64,000 bases of DNA from Arthrobacter sp. UM1 (GCF_020483305.1 NZ_JACWAB010000008.1:43889-107888); one strand, 5' to 3'; shown: positions 1-10,245, numbered from the stretch's first letter. Program-made: numbers and translations. Notes: a model not told the origin generated them from the letters alone.

Positions 1-2
1 TC

Positions 3-686
3 TCATCCCTCCACAGGAGCCTGGGCGTCGGGGTCCGGGACGAACGAGAGGTAGTAGTCGATCTTCTCGATGTCCGAGCCGTCTCCGCCCGCGGCGTGCG
101 AGTCCGCCGCCGCGCTCTCGGCGTTCGTGCGGCGGAACCGGGAGAGCAGCTCCCAGATCTGGTCCGCGACCTCCGCCCTCTGCTCGGCCGTCAGCCACAC
201 GCTGCCCTGGTTCGTGGCGGGCAGACGGCGGGCCTCCTGGAGCGACTGCCCGTGCAGCGACTCGCCCGGCCGGCTGAGGTGCTTGGACATGCGCTCTCGC
301 AGCTGGTTGATCTGCATGTCCACGAACCCGAGCGCCGCCGGGTTGGAGCTCGCCTCCGAGGTGTCGATGGTGAGGTGGGAGCCCGCCGAGCGCCAATGCC
401 GCTCGCGGCCGTCGCCGTGCCCCTCGGCGCGCCGGACGAGCCCCCAGCGCTCGAGCGAGCGGAGGTGGTAGCTCATCGCCGACGGCGTGAGGCCGAACTT
501 GCGGCCGAGCTCGGTTGCCGTGAACGAGTCGTCGGAGTCGAAGAGCTCTTCGATCACCTGGAGTCGCACGCCGTGTGCAAGCGCGCGGATGGCCTTCGGG
601 TCAGAGAGGATGACGGCGTCGTCTGCCGCGCCCTTCTCCCGGTCCCGGCCAGAGGGGACGCCAGGAGTCTGCTCTTCAGGGGTCAT
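3..686 (-). CDS. ArsR-type winged-helix transcriptional regulator
   Basis: A 227-residue cytoplasmic DNA-binding protein. Residues about 31-90 form an ArsR/HTH_20 winged helix: 'ALAHGVRLQVIEELF' is followed by 'TATELGRKFGLTPSAMSYHL' and 'LERWGLVRR', the usual helix-turn-helix and wing. The C-terminal half has a predicted helical stretch ('MQINQLRERMSKHLSRPGE') and a disordered tail, and I see no metal-binding cysteine pair of the ArsR metal sensors. ATG 686 is preceded on the minus strand by a -10-like TACAAT, so the mRNA may be leaderless. The ligand and targets cannot be told from sequence. It reads in the same direction as the methyltransferase upstream on that strand, 35 bases away. Confidence 0.85.
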   Translation of the reverse strand: MTPEEQTPGVPSGRDREKGAADDAVILSDPKAIRALAHGVRLQVIEELFDSDDSFTATELGRKFGLTPSAMSYHLRSLERWGLVRRAEGHGDGRERHWRSAGSHLTIDTSEASSNPAALGFVDMQINQLRERMSKHLSRPGESLHGQSLQEARRLPATNQGSVWLTAEQRAEVADQIWELLSRFRRTNAESAAADSHAAGGDGSDIEKIDYYLSFVPDPDAQAPVEG

Positions 687-694
687 GGTCAGAC

Positions 695-700
695 ATTGTA
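695..700 (-). promoter_or_regulatory. -10 box of the ArsR-type regulator gene
   Basis: TACAAT on the minus strand lies 8 bases before the ATG at 686, which would put the transcription start at or next to the start codon. No Shine-Dalgarno sequence is visible. This is inference from spacing. Confidence 0.45.
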
Positions 701-721
701 ATCACCGTCACGTCCCGCCGC

Positions 722-2482
722 TCAGCCCTCGACGGCGGGCAGCACGAGGAAGCCCTCGTCCACGAGCTGCAGGACCTCCGGAACGAGACGCTCGGCGAGC
801 CCCTCTTCCTCGAGGATCGCCTCGAGCGCCCCGGCGATCTGAGCGACGGAGAGCTCCCCGTCCGCCGCCGAGACGAACCCCGCGAGCTCGCTCGAGAGCA
901 GGCAGGTCCGCCGCAGTCCGGCCCCCTGGCGGAGCAGGATGACGCCCGGGTGCTCCGCTCCCGGCCGCTGGTGGCGCTCCTCCGTGACGTCCTCGGCGAC
1001 GACGGCGAACAGCTCTCCCGCCTTCCCCGCCGCCGCGGCCCGAGCCGTCTGGGCGCGGCGCTCGAGGGCCGCGGCCAGGCTGGGACCGACGGGCTGTTCG
1101 ATGGGGTGGGTGATCTCCTCGAAGACCGATCCCGTCCGCCACGCGTCCTCGGGGCCGCGGGGCCGGCGCAGGAGCACGAGGCCGAAGCCCACCCGGGTCA
1201 CGCCGCGGGAGGCGAAGTCGTCCCGGTACTCCGCGAGCGCCGCCTCCTGCGCGCCCGCGTCCCAGGTGCGCACGGCATCGGAGAGCCACGTGAGGGCGTA
1301 CTGGAGGGTGTCGGTCTCCTCGCGCTGGATGAACCAGGCGTCCGCATCGCCGCCGGACGGCTGGAGGGCGGAGGCCGTCTCGCGGGCGGACGCCTCCCAG
1401 GCGCGGGGCGCCGAGTCCCAGGGCTCGTCCCCGACGATCTCCCAGTTGCCGAGCAGCTGCGCCACTCCGCCCGGTTTGAGGACCCGGGGCAGAGTCTGGA
1501 CGAGCTCGGCCACGAGACGGTCGCCCGGCAGGCCGCCGTCCCGGTACGTGTAGCGGGAGGAGTCGGTCCGGGCGTTCCTGGGCGTGATGACGAACGGCGG
1601 GTTGGAGACGACGAGGTCGAAGGCCTCTCCCTCGACGGGCTCGAGCAGGCTGCCGCGGAGGAGGCGGACGCGCGGCGCGCCGTCGACCTCCCTCAGCCGC
1701 AGGCGGTCCGCGTTGAGGAGGAGGTTGAACGCGGTGTAGTTGAGCGCCCGCTCGGAGAGGTCAGTGGCGGTGACGCGATCGCAGTGGGCCAGGAGGTGGA
1801 AGACCTGGATGCCGCAGCCGGTGCCGAGGTCCAGAGCGGAGCGCGCAGGGGTCCGCACGATGCTCCGCGCGAGCGTCAGGGACGCCTGCCCCACGCCGAG
1901 GACGTACTCGGAGTCCAGGGCCTTCTCCGCATAGTGGCTGCCGAGGTCGGAGGCCACCCAGATGAGGCCGATGTCGTCCCCTTCATGCGGGCGCAGGTCC
2001 GCGAGGGGACGAAGGGATGCGCCCGCTGGCGCCTCGGCGTCCTCGAGGGCCAGGAAACCGAGGCGGGCGAGCCCCTCGAGCCCCGTCCTGGGGAAGGCCG
2101 CTGCGAGCCGCTCCGCCGGCTGCGGCGTGGCGAACACCCACCAGCCGGCCATGACGGCGCACGCCCTGCGCTGTGCTTCTGCCCGTTCTCCGGCGCCGGA
2201 CGCCGAGGCGAGGCTGTCTTCCTCCGCCCCGGCGACCTGCGCCGCCCTGTCCTCCTGCGCCCAGAAGTCGGCGAGGAGGAGGCGGCCGGGCGCGAGCTGC
2301 TCGGCGTGGAGGGCTTCGAAGGCGGGCGCGCCGACGATCCCCTCGACACCCTCCGAGCTGTAGTCCGCGGCGGCGAGATCGGCGCGGAGGGACTCCAGGT
2401 CCTCGGCGCGGCTGGAGTCCAGCGGGCCGGAGAAGTCCCACGCAGCGGTCACGGCCGCGCCTTCTCCCGCGGAGGCGCTCAT
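722..2482 (-). CDS. Class I SAM-dependent methyltransferase (HemK/PrmC-like fold, DUF7059-type)
   Basis: A 586-residue methyltransferase. Motif I '[11 protein letters not shown]' is near residue 216, an acidic loop '[11 protein letters not shown]' follows, and 'VVSNPPFVI' near residue 292 is the N-P-P-F catalytic motif of N5-glutamine and DNA/RNA amino-methyltransferases. About 190 residues precede the catalytic core and about 200 follow it, the layout of a large actinobacterial family of unknown substrate. The start ATG at 2482 overlaps the stop of trhO (ATGA), implying translational coupling. The substrate (protein glutamine or RNA base) is not decidable here. Confidence 0.85.
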   Translation of the reverse strand: MSASAGEGAAVTAAWDFSGPLDSSRAEDLESLRADLAAADYSSEGVEGIVGAPAFEALHAEQLAPGRLLLADFWAQEDRAAQVAGAEEDSLASASGAGERAEAQRRACAVMAGWWVFATPQPAERLAAAFPRTGLEGLARLGFLALEDAEAPAGASLRPLADLRPHEGDDIGLIWVASDLGSHYAEKALDSEYVLGVGQASLTLARSIVRTPARSALDLGTGCGIQVFHLLAHCDRVTATDLSERALNYTAFNLLLNADRLRLREVDGAPRVRLLRGSLLEPVEGEAFDLVVSNPPFVITPRNARTDSSRYTYRDGGLPGDRLVAELVQTLPRVLKPGGVAQLLGNWEIVGDEPWDSAPRAWEASARETASALQPSGGDADAWFIQREETDTLQYALTWLSDAVRTWDAGAQEAALAEYRDDFASRGVTRVGFGLVLLRRPRGPEDAWRTGSVFEEITHPIEQPVGPSLAAALERRAQTARAAAAGKAGELFAVVAEDVTEERHQRPGAEHPGVILLRQGAGLRRTCLLSSELAGFVSAADGELSVAQIAGALEAILEEEGLAERLVPEVLQLVDEGFLVLPAVEG

Positions 2483-3381
2483 GCCGCGCGCCGTTCCCGG
2501 CAGACCTCGCACGGCTCCGCCGCGCTCCGGTCCTCGTGGCTCTCGCAGAAGGGCTGGAGGGTCCGACACCCCGGGTCGCTGCAGTTGCGCAGGAGCGAGG
2601 TGGGAGCCTCGCACTCGGCGCAGCGGCCGATCACCGCGGCGTCCTCGGTGAAGTCCATGCTCATGCGGCGGTCGAAGACGTAGAGCGAGCCCTCCCAGAG
2701 CCCGGAGTCCCCGAACGCCTCGCCGTACCGGACGATCCCGCCCTCGATCTGGTAGACGTCCTTGAACCCGCGGTTCACCATGAGGGCTGAGAGCACCTCG
2801 CAGCGGATGCCGCCGGTGCAGTAGGTGACCACGGCCTGGTCCTTGAGATGGTCGTACTTCCCGGACTCGAGCTCCGCGATGAAGTCATGCGTGGTGCTCA
2901 CATCGGGGACGACGGCGCCCTTGAAGCGGCCGATCTGGGCCTCGAAGGCGTTGCGGCCGTCGAAGAACACCACGTCCTTGCCGTCCGCCTTCTTCTCCTC
3001 GACGAGCTCGTGCACCTGCTGCGGGGTGAGGTGCGTGCCGCCGCCCACGACCCCGGACTCGTCCACGCGGAGCTCGTCCGGTGCGCCGAAGCTGACGATC
3101 TCATCCCTGGCCTTGACCGAGAGCCGCGGGAAGTCCTCGGCGCCGCCCTCGGAGTACTTGACGTCCATGTCCCGGAAGGCCGGGTGCTCACGCGTCGTCT
3201 TGACGTACTGCTTCACCGCGTCCAGAGGTCCGCCCACCGTGCCGTTCAGGCCGTGCCGGGAGACGAGGATCCGGCCGCGCAGTCCCAGCTTCTCGCAGAG
3301 GGCGCGCTGCCAGAGACGCACCGCCTCGGGGTCCTGGAGCGGGGCGAAGGCATAATACAAAGCGATACGGTTGAGAGCCAC
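2479..3381 (-). CDS. trhO: tRNA uridine-34 5-hydroxylase (rhodanese-like TrhO/YceA)
   Basis: A 300-residue TrhO-family protein. In the characterised family it performs prephenate-independent, O2-dependent 5-hydroxylation of the tRNA wobble uridine. The N-terminal acylphosphatase-like domain ('[14 protein letters not shown]') is followed by a rhodanese domain with the catalytic loop '[10 protein letters not shown]' and a C-terminal cysteine-rich tail (C-x2-C, then several C pairs) typical of the longer members. I chose GTG 3381 because conserved similarity begins there; an in-frame GTG at 3387 is also possible. Its stop overlaps the start of the methyltransferase gene, so the two are probably co-transcribed. 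Confidence 0.9.
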   Translation of the reverse strand: MALNRIALYYAFAPLQDPEAVRLWQRALCEKLGLRGRILVSRHGLNGTVGGPLDAVKQYVKTTREHPAFRDMDVKYSEGGAEDFPRLSVKARDEIVSFGAPDELRVDESGVVGGGTHLTPQQVHELVEEKKADGKDVVFFDGRNAFEAQIGRFKGAVVPDVSTTHDFIAELESGKYDHLKDQAVVTYCTGGIRCEVLSALMVNRGFKDVYQIEGGIVRYGEAFGDSGLWEGSLYVFDRRMSMDFTEDAAVIGRCAECEAPTSLLRNCSDPGCRTLQPFCESHEDRSAAEPCEVCRERRAA

Positions 3382-3517
3382 GGGCACAATTCTACGCGGG
3401 ACGTCTCGTGAGCTCGCGATCGGCAGAATCTCGGGGAATCCGGCGTGAGGACCGAGCGAGACCGGATTGTGACCTGGCAATTCCCGGGGAACCGGGGACG
3501 GGTACCGTGAACAGGGG

Positions 3518-3523
3518 TACATT
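3518..3523 (+). promoter_or_regulatory. -10 box of the GNAT gene
   Basis: TACATT ends 6 bases before ATG 3530 and no Shine-Dalgarno sequence is present. This spacing fits a leaderless mRNA. Inferred from spacing only. Confidence 0.45.
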
Positions 3524-3529
3524 CGACTC

Positions 3530-4234
3530 ATGGACGCACAGAACCTCGAACAGCTCGTGACCACGTGGATGGAGGGTTGGGCCCATGCTCGGGGGTACTC
3601 CCCGAAGACCCAGGGCCGAGCCTTCCTCGTGGAGCGCCATGACCGGGACGGACTCGTCGAGAAGCTCATCGTCTGCCCCAGCGCAGACGAGCTCCGCGAG
3701 CTGAGCTCGTCCATGGACTCGGTGGACCACCTCACGGTCATCACCCAGGACCTCGCCGAGACCCTCGCCCGCGGGCAGTCCGCCGGACTCGCTCCGCGGC
3801 CGGAGCCGGACACGCTCATGGTCACCGACATCCAGCAGCATGACGTGGAGCCGCCCCTGCCTCCGGGGGACGGGATCGAGCACGAGCTCGACCGCCCCGA
3901 CCCGCACGTCATCCGGATCCTCGTCACCGTCAACGGCCAGGAGGCCGCCCGCGGCACAGTCGCGGTGGTGGACCAGGTGGCGGTCTTCGACAAGATCGGC
4001 ACGCAGGAGGCGTTCCGCCGCCGCGGTCTCGCCTCGTACGTCATGCGCCTGCTGACGCACGCGGCCCTGGACGCGGACGTGGAGACGGGGCTCCTCGCCG
4101 CCTCTCCGGACGGACGGCACCTGTACCAGCATCTCGGGTGGGACGAGGTGGCCTCGGTTCCGGTGTTCGAGTCCGCCCCGCTCTCCGAGGAGAAGCCCGT
4201 GGCGCACGGCGCTCCCGAGGACAGCGGGGTCTGA
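3530..4234 (+). CDS. GNAT-family N-acetyltransferase-like protein
   Basis: A 234-residue protein whose C-terminal half looks like a GNAT fold. The segment '[20 protein letters not shown]' is motif A (R-x-x-G-x-A, the acetyl-CoA pyrophosphate loop), followed by '[17 protein letters not shown]', typical of the GNAT C-terminal strands where the last Gly-Trp pair precedes the final beta strand. The N-terminal 130 residues are not conserved in a way I recognise. The substrate is unknown. It is divergent from trhO and stands 29 bases before the helicase gene on the same strand, so the two may share a transcript. Confidence 0.75.
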   Translation: MDAQNLEQLVTTWMEGWAHARGYSPKTQGRAFLVERHDRDGLVEKLIVCPSADELRELSSSMDSVDHLTVITQDLAETLARGQSAGLAPRPEPDTLMVTDIQQHDVEPPLPPGDGIEHELDRPDPHVIRILVTVNGQEAARGTVAVVDQVAVFDKIGTQEAFRRRGLASYVMRLLTHAALDADVETGLLAASPDGRHLYQHLGWDEVASVPVFESAPLSEEKPVAHGAPEDSGV

Positions 4235-4263
4235 GAGCCCCTGCGGAGTGCTTGAATCGGAGA

Positions 4264-6642
4264 GTGCCCACCACTCTTCTCGGATCGCTCGGCCTCGCAC
4301 CTGACCGAGGCCCCGACGATCCTGAACAGCTTCGCCACCTCACGACCCTGCCTGCGCGCTCCGCGACGGCGAGTCCGTGGCCAGACTGGGCCGACTCGCG
4401 CGTCGTCGAAGCGTTCGGCAGGGTCGGGGTGGCGTCTCCCTGGACGCACCAGGCGGCCGCCATGGACGCCGCCCACCGGGGCGAGCACACGATCATCGCC
4501 ACGGGAACCGCGTCCGGAAAGTCGCTCGCCTACCAGGTGCCCGTGCTGGACGCCGTCCTCCGCGGCGAGGAAGAGGACGCCGTCTCCCTCGACGCCCGCG
4601 GCGCGACGGCCATCTACCTCTCCCCCACGAAGGCCCTGGCCGCAGACCAGGAGGACTCCCTCCGCGGGCTCGGCCTCCGCGGCGTCCGCGCCGCCGTCTT
4701 CGACGGGGACACGGAGCCGAGCGAGCGCGCATGGGTCAAGAACCACGCGAACGTCGTCCTGACCAACCCGGACATGCTCCACTACGGGATCCTGCCGAAC
4801 CACGTCCAGTGGGCCAGGCTCCTCCGCCGGCTCTCCTATGTGGTCATCGATGAGGCGCACACCTACCGCGGGGTCTTCGGCTCCCACGTGGCCAACGTCA
4901 TCCGCCGTCTCAAGCGGATCTGCGCTCACTACGGCTCCGAGCCGGTGTTCATCGGCGCCAGCGCGACGACGGCCAGCCCAGCCGACTCCTTCGGCAAGCT
5001 CATCGGGGAGACCGCGACGGCGGTGGACGAGGACGCGTCCCCGCGCGGCGAGAAGCACGTGGTCCTGTGGGAGCCCGCGCTCACGGAGTTCTCCGGGGAG
5101 AACGGCGCCCCGGTGAGGAGGTCCTCCATCGCCGAGACCTCGGACCTCATGGCGGACCTCATCTCCTCGCACACCCGGACCATCGCCTTCATCAAGTCCC
5201 GCAAGGGCGCGGAGGTCATCTCCTCCGAGGTGTTCCGCCTCCTGGACGAGGTGGACCCTGCGCTCAGCCTGCGCATCGCCGCCTACCGGTCCGGGTACCT
5301 GCCGGAGGAGCGCCGGGAACTCGAGCGCCGGCTCCGCACCGGGGAGCTGCTCGGCATCGCCTCGACTCCTGCCCTGGAGATGGGCATCGACATCGCCGGT
5401 CTGGACGCCGTGCTCGTGGCCGGATGGCCGGGAACGCGGGCCTCTTTCTTCCAGCAGATCGGGCGTTCCGGACGCTCCAACCAGGAGTCCCTGGCCGTCC
5501 TCGTCGCCTCCGACGACCCCCTGGACACCTACCTCGTCCACCATCCGGAGGCGATCTTCGGCGCGGGAGTCGAGGCCACCGTCTTCGACTCTGAGAACCC
5601 CTACGTCCTGGGGCCGCACCTCTGCGCCGCGGCCGCGGAGATGCCTCTGCAGCCGAATGAGCTGGAGCGCTTCGGCGAGACCACGGCCGAGGTGCTCGAG
5701 CTGCTCGTGGCCCAGGGGTTCCTGCGGCGGCGTCCCGCAGGCTGGTTCTGGACGCATCCGGAGTCCGCGGCGGGCATGGTGAGCCTCCGCTCGGACGGCG
5801 GCGGGCCGCTCAGCATCATCGACGTGGAGACCGGCTCGCTCCTCGGCACCATGGACTCCCCGCAGTCTCACTACCAGGCCCACGAGGGCGCGGTGTACGT
5901 GCATCAGGGCGAGTCCTATCTGGTGGACGAGCTCAACGAGCGGGACCACCACGTGCTGGTGCACCGGGCCAACCCGGACTTCTACACGACCGCCAGGGAC
6001 GTCACGAGCATCGAGGTCCGCGACGTCCAGCGGACACGGGAGTGGAACGGCGCCCGGGTGTGCTTCGGCGAGGTGCTCGTGCAGACCCGCGTGGTCTCCT
6101 TCCAGCGCAAGGCTGTGGCCTCCGGCGAGGTCCTGGGCGAGGAGCCCCTGGACCTCGACGCAAGGGACCTCGTCACCAAGGCCGTCTGGTTCGAGCTCAC
6201 GCCTCAGCTGCTCTTCGGCGCAGGCGTGGAGGAGCCCCAGTTCCCCGGCGCCCTCCACGCGGCCGAGCACGCGGCGATCGGCCTGTTGTCTCTCGTGGCC
6301 ACGAGTGACCGCTGGGACATCGGCGGCGTCTCCACCGCCGTCCATCCGGACACCGGTGGACCGGCGATCTTCGTCTATGACGGCCATCCTGGCGGCGCGG
6401 GCTTCACCGAGCGGGCCTTCGAGGCGGTGGCCGTCTGGCTCGAGGCGACGGCCAAGGCCATCGAGGCCTGCGAGTGCGAGACCGGATGCCCTTCCTGTGT
6501 TCAGTCTCCGAAGTGCGGAAATCGCAACAACCCCCTGTCCAAGTCGGGAGCGCTCAGGCTCCTCCGCGGTCTTCTCAAGGCAGAGCCGGTGGACGGCTCG
6601 GGTGAGGAGGCGGGCCCGCGCGGGACCTCCGCTCCGGAGTGA
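4264..6642 (+). CDS. DEAH-box helicase with C-terminal DUF1998 zinc domain (helicase/secretion neighbourhood type)
   Basis: A 792-residue superfamily 2 helicase of the YprA/MrfA-like actinobacterial group (Rv3649 type). Walker A is 'GTASGKS' near residue 80, motif II is 'VIDEAH', motif III is 'GASATT', and motif VI is '[11 protein letters not shown]'. The C-terminus carries DUF1998 with four cysteines in '[18 protein letters not shown]', expected to bind zinc or an Fe-S cluster. MrfA homologues act in mitomycin-type DNA damage repair; that role here is inference. The start is GTG 4264, where similarity begins. The last 68 bases overlap, tail to tail, the last gene of the Tad operon. Confidence 0.9.
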   Translation: MPTTLLGSLGLAPDRGPDDPEQLRHLTTLPARSATASPWPDWADSRVVEAFGRVGVASPWTHQAAAMDAAHRGEHTIIATGTASGKSLAYQVPVLDAVLRGEEEDAVSLDARGATAIYLSPTKALAADQEDSLRGLGLRGVRAAVFDGDTEPSERAWVKNHANVVLTNPDMLHYGILPNHVQWARLLRRLSYVVIDEAHTYRGVFGSHVANVIRRLKRICAHYGSEPVFIGASATTASPADSFGKLIGETATAVDEDASPRGEKHVVLWEPALTEFSGENGAPVRRSSIAETSDLMADLISSHTRTIAFIKSRKGAEVISSEVFRLLDEVDPALSLRIAAYRSGYLPEERRELERRLRTGELLGIASTPALEMGIDIAGLDAVLVAGWPGTRASFFQQIGRSGRSNQESLAVLVASDDPLDTYLVHHPEAIFGAGVEATVFDSENPYVLGPHLCAAAAEMPLQPNELERFGETTAEVLELLVAQGFLRRRPAGWFWTHPESAAGMVSLRSDGGGPLSIIDVETGSLLGTMDSPQSHYQAHEGAVYVHQGESYLVDELNERDHHVLVHRANPDFYTTARDVTSIEVRDVQRTREWNGARVCFGEVLVQTRVVSFQRKAVASGEVLGEEPLDLDARDLVTKAVWFELTPQLLFGAGVEEPQFPGALHAAEHAAIGLLSLVATSDRWDIGGVSTAVHPDTGGPAIFVYDGHPGGAGFTERAFEAVAVWLEATAKAIEACECETGCPSCVQSPKCGNRNNPLSKSGALRLLRGLLKAEPVDGSGEEAGPRGTSAPE

Positions 6643-6964
6643 TCAGAAGCAGGCCCCTGGCCGCAGCCACGCGGACCGTCACCGTCTCACCTTCCAGGGA
6701 GCACTCTCGGAGCACGGCGCGGTTGGCCTCGGCCGTCCGCGCCGCCACATCACAGGGCTCCCCGGGGACCAGACCCCGTGCGGCGTCGGCCGCGGCGAGG
6801 GCCGCCAGGTCCGCCGCCGCGGCCGACTGAGCTGCGGCTGCCCGCGCCTGGGCGAGGGCAGCCGCCCAGAGGACGAACGCGAGCAGCACGGCCGAGATCC
6901 CGAGCATGAGAACGGACGCTGAGCCGTCCTCCGCGTCGCTCTCCCCGTTCGGTCCCCGGCTCAC
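6575..6964 (-). CDS. Rv3654c-family TadE-like pseudopilin, last gene of the Tad operon
   Basis: A 129-residue protein with a short polar N-terminus, one hydrophobic helix ('[20 protein letters not shown]', about residues 16-36) and an Ala-rich helix rich in '[13 protein letters not shown]', matching the helicase/secretion-neighbourhood TadE-like family. It is probably a minor pseudopilin of the Tad apparatus at the membrane. GTG 6964 overlaps the stop of the upstream TadE gene (GTGA). Its 3' end runs into the opposite-strand helicase gene by 68 bases. Confidence 0.8.
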   Translation of the reverse strand: MSRGPNGESDAEDGSASVLMLGISAVLLAFVLWAAALAQARAAAAQSAAAADLAALAAADAARGLVPGEPCDVAARTAEANRAVLRECSLEGETVTVRVAAARGLLLITPERRSRAGPPPHPSRPPALP

Positions 6965-7386
6965 GGATCTTCTGCGTTCTCTGGAAGGTCCGCGTGGGTC
7001 TCATGCTCGGAGGCGTCCGAGTCCCGGTGATCCTCGGCCCGAGCTGCGGCCATGGCCTGAACCGTGCCGATGCTCCACGGTCCCACTCGCACAGCGGGGC
7101 GGGAGACGCGAACCTCCTCGAACTCTCCTGTGCGAGTCCTGCTCCACTCGCTGCCGGGACTGGCATGCTCCACCGCCTGGGCCACGGACGCCTCCGACGC
7201 ACCGCGGGCGACCTCTCGCGCGCCGGCCCGCGCCGCCTCCTGCACGCTGGCAGAGCTGTTCCCTGCCGCGAGAACCGCGATGAGCAGCCCGGCCAGAAGC
7301 ACGACGGCGGGCAGGGTCAGCGCGAACTCCGCCGTCACAGAGCCGCGGTCCTCGGCAGAGTGCGGCGCTCGGCCCTCTCGGGTCAT
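6961..7386 (-). CDS. TadE-family minor pseudopilin
   Basis: A 141-residue protein with the TadE signature 'DRGSVTAEFALTLPAVVLLA' near residues 13-32: a glycine before a serine, glutamate at +5 and a long hydrophobic helix. A soluble domain of about 90 residues follows, ending in an acidic tail. TadE-type pseudopilins help assemble Flp pili. ATG 7386 overlaps the stop of the DUF4244 pilin gene by four bases (ATGA). Confidence 0.85.
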   Translation of the reverse strand: MTREGRAPHSAEDRGSVTAEFALTLPAVVLLAGLLIAVLAAGNSSASVQEAARAGAREVARGASEASVAQAVEHASPGSEWSRTRTGEFEEVRVSRPAVRVGPWSIGTVQAMAAARAEDHRDSDASEHETHADLPENAEDP

Positions 7387-7679
7387 TGGCTGGACAGGGC
7401 GCGCTCGATGACGCCCTGGAGCAGCTGCTGAACGGGACCGGACTTGATCACCACGGCCAGAATCCCCGCGAAGGCCACAGCGGCCAGGGTCAGGATCGCG
7501 TATTCGGCGGTGGTGGCGCCGAGCTCGGGGTCATCGGGGCCGGGCACCCGTGCAAGGGCCGCCTTCTGCCCTCCGGGCACGGCCGGCCCGGGTGGCACGG
7601 CCGGCCCGGGCACCGCAGGCACGGGTGGCGCAGGGGCGAGCTCTTTCGACGTCGAGCGGGCACAAGGACACTGGGACAC
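7383..7679 (-). CDS. Flp-type pilin (DUF4244)
   Basis: A 98-residue small pilin candidate. The C-terminal half 'ELGATTAEYAILTLAAVAFA' has the Flp prepilin pattern: glycine, cleavage, then glutamate-tyrosine at +5/+6 and a hydrophobic helix. The N-terminal leader is unusually long (about 52 residues) and made of Pro/Ala/Gly/Val repeats ('GPAVPPGPAVPGG'), with a CPC cysteine pair at residues 4-6. It would be the major subunit of the Tad pilus. A 78-base gap separates it from the tadC-like gene, so it might have its own promoter. No prepilin peptidase is present in the window. Confidence 0.8.
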   Translation of the reverse strand: MSQCPCARSTSKELAPAPPVPAVPGPAVPPGPAVPGGQKAALARVPGPDDPELGATTAEYAILTLAAVAFAGILAVVIKSGPVQQLLQGVIERALSSQ

Positions 7680-7757
7680 GGATCTCTCCTTCAGTCGGGA
7701 TGGAATGTGATGGCATCTGGTTCTGGTCTGGCCACGCGGCGGATTCGGCCTGCGCGC

Positions 7758-8294
7758 TCACGGACCGCTCCCCAGCCCGCGGAGCAGGCCGAGAGCGAAG
7801 ACGCCCACGCCGAGGGCCAGAAAGGCAGGAAGAAAACACAGGGCAAGCGGAATCAGGAGCTGGACTCCGGCCCGCTCCGCCTGCCGTCGAGCAGCCGCAG
7901 ACCAGGCGCTGCGGTGAGCCCGGGCGGCGTGAGCGAAGAGGGCGGTCCCTGCCGCGCCGCTCTCCACCACGGGCCCCAGCGTCTGGCGAACGAGCCGAGC
8001 GGCAGGAGCCAACCGACCGGCAGCGGCGTCCGTCTCCGCCCGGGCCCACGCCTCGTGCCAATCCAGTCCGACCGCGAGACCGCGCGCGGCGCAGCGCATC
8101 TGAGCCGCCGCGGAGCAGGTGCGCCCCTCGGCGAGGACGTCCAGCGCAGCGGCAGGCCCCATGCCTGTGCGCAGGAGGGCTCCGAGCAGCACCAGGGTGA
8201 GACCCGGATCCATCCCCTCCGCCGGGGCCTCAGCGCCCTCGGAAAGGCGCTCTGCGGAAGCGCCGGCCATGAAGCGAACGAGACGGGCAGTCAT
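7758..8294 (-). CDS. TadC-like type II secretion system F-domain membrane protein
   Basis: A 178-residue inner-membrane platform protein. A Glu/Gly-rich N-terminal cytoplasmic part ('MDPGLTLVLLGALLRTGMG') leads through an amphipathic region to a C-terminal hydrophobic hairpin ('VQLLIPLALCFLPAFLALGV' and what follows), typical of the T2SSF domain of short actinobacterial TadC proteins. ATG 8294 overlaps the preceding stop (ATGA), which fixes the start and implies coupling to the TadB-like gene. Confidence 0.8.
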   Translation of the reverse strand: MTARLVRFMAGASAERLSEGAEAPAEGMDPGLTLVLLGALLRTGMGPAAALDVLAEGRTCSAAAQMRCAARGLAVGLDWHEAWARAETDAAAGRLAPAARLVRQTLGPVVESGAAGTALFAHAARAHRSAWSAAARRQAERAGVQLLIPLALCFLPAFLALGVGVFALGLLRGLGSGP

Positions 8295-9082
8295 GCGACC
8301 ACCTCCCGAGCCCGGGCCAGGATGGCCCTGGTGGCGGCCCGGCCCGCAAGGATGAACCCGAGCCCGGCACCGGTGAGCAGGAGCCCCGGCACGGAGAGAA
8401 GGGCCTCCACCCAGGACGGCCCCAGCAGAAAAACGCCGAACACAGCACCGATGGCTGGCAGCCACAGAAGAAGCCTCGCGGTGGCCTCCGGCCCGGCGAG
8501 TGCTGACTGCACGTGCTCTTCCGCCTCCACACGGTCTTGAACGGTCGAGGCCAGGTGCCCGAGGGTTTCCGCCGCGGGGATGCCGTGGTTCGCAGAGAGC
8601 CGCAGGCAGAGCGCGAGATCCGGAAGGAGACTCCCTCCGCCCGCCACCGGGGACGCGGCTGCGGAGGCGGTCCTCCAGCCCCGACGTCCGGGCGAGCTCC
8701 CTTCCGCATCCTCAGGCAGAGCCGCGAGCCAGTCGGCACCTGATGCACCGAGCCGCTCAGCCCGCGCCGCCGAGCGGAGCACGCCCAGGAATCCCGATCC
8801 TTCCGCATCGGCGAGATCTCTCTGGCCCTCTGCCGTCCCGGCGATGCGTTCCACGGCATCCCACACGGGAACGCCCGCGCTGACCAGTCCTGCGATGCTG
8901 TGCAGGTGCATCGCGGCGGCGCGCTGCACGTCCAGTGCTGATCGCCCTCCTGCGCGACGGCCCGGGCGAAGCACTCCTCGCCCGCCTCGCCCCGACGAGC
9001 CGAGGGGGCTCGGCTCGAGGCTGCCCCTCGCCGTATTCGGCCAGTCCCCGTGGCCCGCTTGCTGCGCCTTCAGAATCCGCAC
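8291..9082 (-). CDS. TadB-like type II secretion system F-domain membrane protein
   Basis: About 263 residues. The F-domain helices are 'MHLHSIAGLVSAGVPVWDAV' and 'LLPDLALCLRLSANHGIPAA', followed by two C-terminal membrane segments near 'LLLWLPAIGAVFGVFLLG' and 'SVPGLLLTGAGLGFILAG'. This protein pairs with the TadC-like protein to form the membrane platform moved by TadA. I chose GTG 9082 because GGAGG lies 4 bases before it and it overlaps the tadA stop by 13 bases. A later start such as the Met of 'MHLHS' is possible but would shorten the family match. Confidence 0.75.
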   Translation of the reverse strand: MRILKAQQAGHGDWPNTARGSLEPSPLGSSGRGGRGVLRPGRRAGGRSALDVQRAAAMHLHSIAGLVSAGVPVWDAVERIAGTAEGQRDLADAEGSGFLGVLRSAARAERLGASGADWLAALPEDAEGSSPGRRGWRTASAAASPVAGGGSLLPDLALCLRLSANHGIPAAETLGHLASTVQDRVEAEEHVQSALAGPEATARLLLWLPAIGAVFGVFLLGPSWVEALLSVPGLLLTGAGLGFILAGRAATRAILARAREVVA

Positions 9083-10245
9083 AGCGCCTCCAGCCTCTCC
9101 ATCCCCTCGCGGGCGCTCCACGCCCCGCCGTGGAAGACGAGGGCGGGCACCACCCGCATCCGCGGCTGTCCGGACTCGTCCGGGCTGGCCTCGAAGACGC
9201 CGATCTGCTCGATCCTCCGGCTCCCGCGGTCCCGGCGCACGTGGATGACTGCGTCCAGGGCCGAGGCCGCATAGAGCGCCGTGGTGGACACGTCCATCCC
9301 GGCGAGTGCCCCGAGAGCGGCCAATCGCGCCGGCACCGCGTCCGCGGAGTTCGCGTGCAGAGTCCCGCCGGATCCCTGATGCCCCGTGTTCATGGCTGTG
9401 AGGAGCTCACGGACCTCGGCGCCGCGGCACTCGCCCACCACCAGGCGGTCCGGCCTCATCCGGAGGGCCTGCCGCACCAGCTCGGCCACGGACAGCTCGC
9501 CCTCGCCCTCCGTGTTGGCCTCGCGGCTCTGGAGCGAGACGGCGTGGGGATGGCGCGGATCCAGCTCGGCGGCGTCCTCCACGAGGAGGATCCGCTCGTC
9601 CTCCGGGACCAGCCCCAACAGGTGCCCGAGAAGCGTGGTCTTCCCGGACCCCGTCCCGCCGGACACGAGGAAGTTCCTCCGCCGCCGGACCACCGCCTCC
9701 AGCACGTGGCGCGCGTACTCGTCCTGTACGCCCTCCCCGAGGAAGGACTCCAGCGACGTCCGCCGCGGGCGCGCCACGCGGACGGAGATGAGCGTCCCCC
9801 GGCTGGCCACGGGCGGAAGCACGGCGTGGACTCGGCAGCCGCGCAGCTGCACGTCAGCGCAGGGGCGGGCGTCGTCGATCCTCCGGCCTCCCAGAGAGAT
9901 GAGGCGCTGGGCCAGCCTCCGCACCTCCTCCTCGGAGGAGAAGCGGGCCTGGATGCGCTCAAGCCCCTGGCCCCGGTCCACCCAGATCTTCAGGGGGCCG
10001 TTGACGAGGATGTCGGTGACGGACGGGTCGTCCACGAGGGGCTGCAGAGCGCCCAGGCCGCGAACGTGCGCCGTGACCGCCGGAGCCGCGGCGAGCACGC
10101 CGTCCGAGCCCAGCAGCCTCCCCTGTGCGGCGAGCGCACGGCCGATCTCCACCGGCCCGAGCCCCGCGTCCGCCTGTCCCGCGAGGCGGCCGCGCACACC
10201 GGCGACCACTCCGCTCTCCTCGAGCAGGGCCAGCCGCTCAGACAC
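9070..10245 (-). CDS. tadA: TadA/CpaF-type secretion ATPase
   Basis: A 391-residue hexameric ATPase of the helicase/secretion-neighbourhood type that powers pilus assembly. An N-terminal domain with 'DPSVTDILVNGPLKIWVDRG' is followed by Walker A 'VSGGTGSGKTTLLGHLLG', the Asp box 'LVEDAAEL', Walker B 'RPDRLVVGECRGAE' and the His box 'GHQGSGGTLHANS'. All catalytic elements are intact. GTG 10245 overlaps the ssd stop by 8 bases. In order on the minus strand the operon reads ssd, tadA, tadB, tadC, pilin, TadE, TadE-like. Confidence 0.92.
   Translation of the reverse strand: MSERLALLEESGVVAGVRGRLAGQADAGLGPVEIGRALAAQGRLLGSDGVLAAAPAVTAHVRGLGALQPLVDDPSVTDILVNGPLKIWVDRGQGLERIQARFSSEEEVRRLAQRLISLGGRRIDDARPCADVQLRGCRVHAVLPPVASRGTLISVRVARPRRTSLESFLGEGVQDEYARHVLEAVVRRRRNFLVSGGTGSGKTTLLGHLLGLVPEDERILLVEDAAELDPRHPHAVSLQSREANTEGEGELSVAELVRQALRMRPDRLVVGECRGAEVRELLTAMNTGHQGSGGTLHANSADAVPARLAALGALAGMDVSTTALYAASALDAVIHVRRDRGSRRIEQIGVFEASPDESGQPRMRVVPALVFHGGAWSAREGMERLEALCGF

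Noticed and set aside
2479..6387. A 1302-codon minus-strand open frame through the helicase and trhO
   Set aside because: Only its last 300 codons (trhO) have family motifs; the rest is the antisense of the helicase gene and is open because of high GC.
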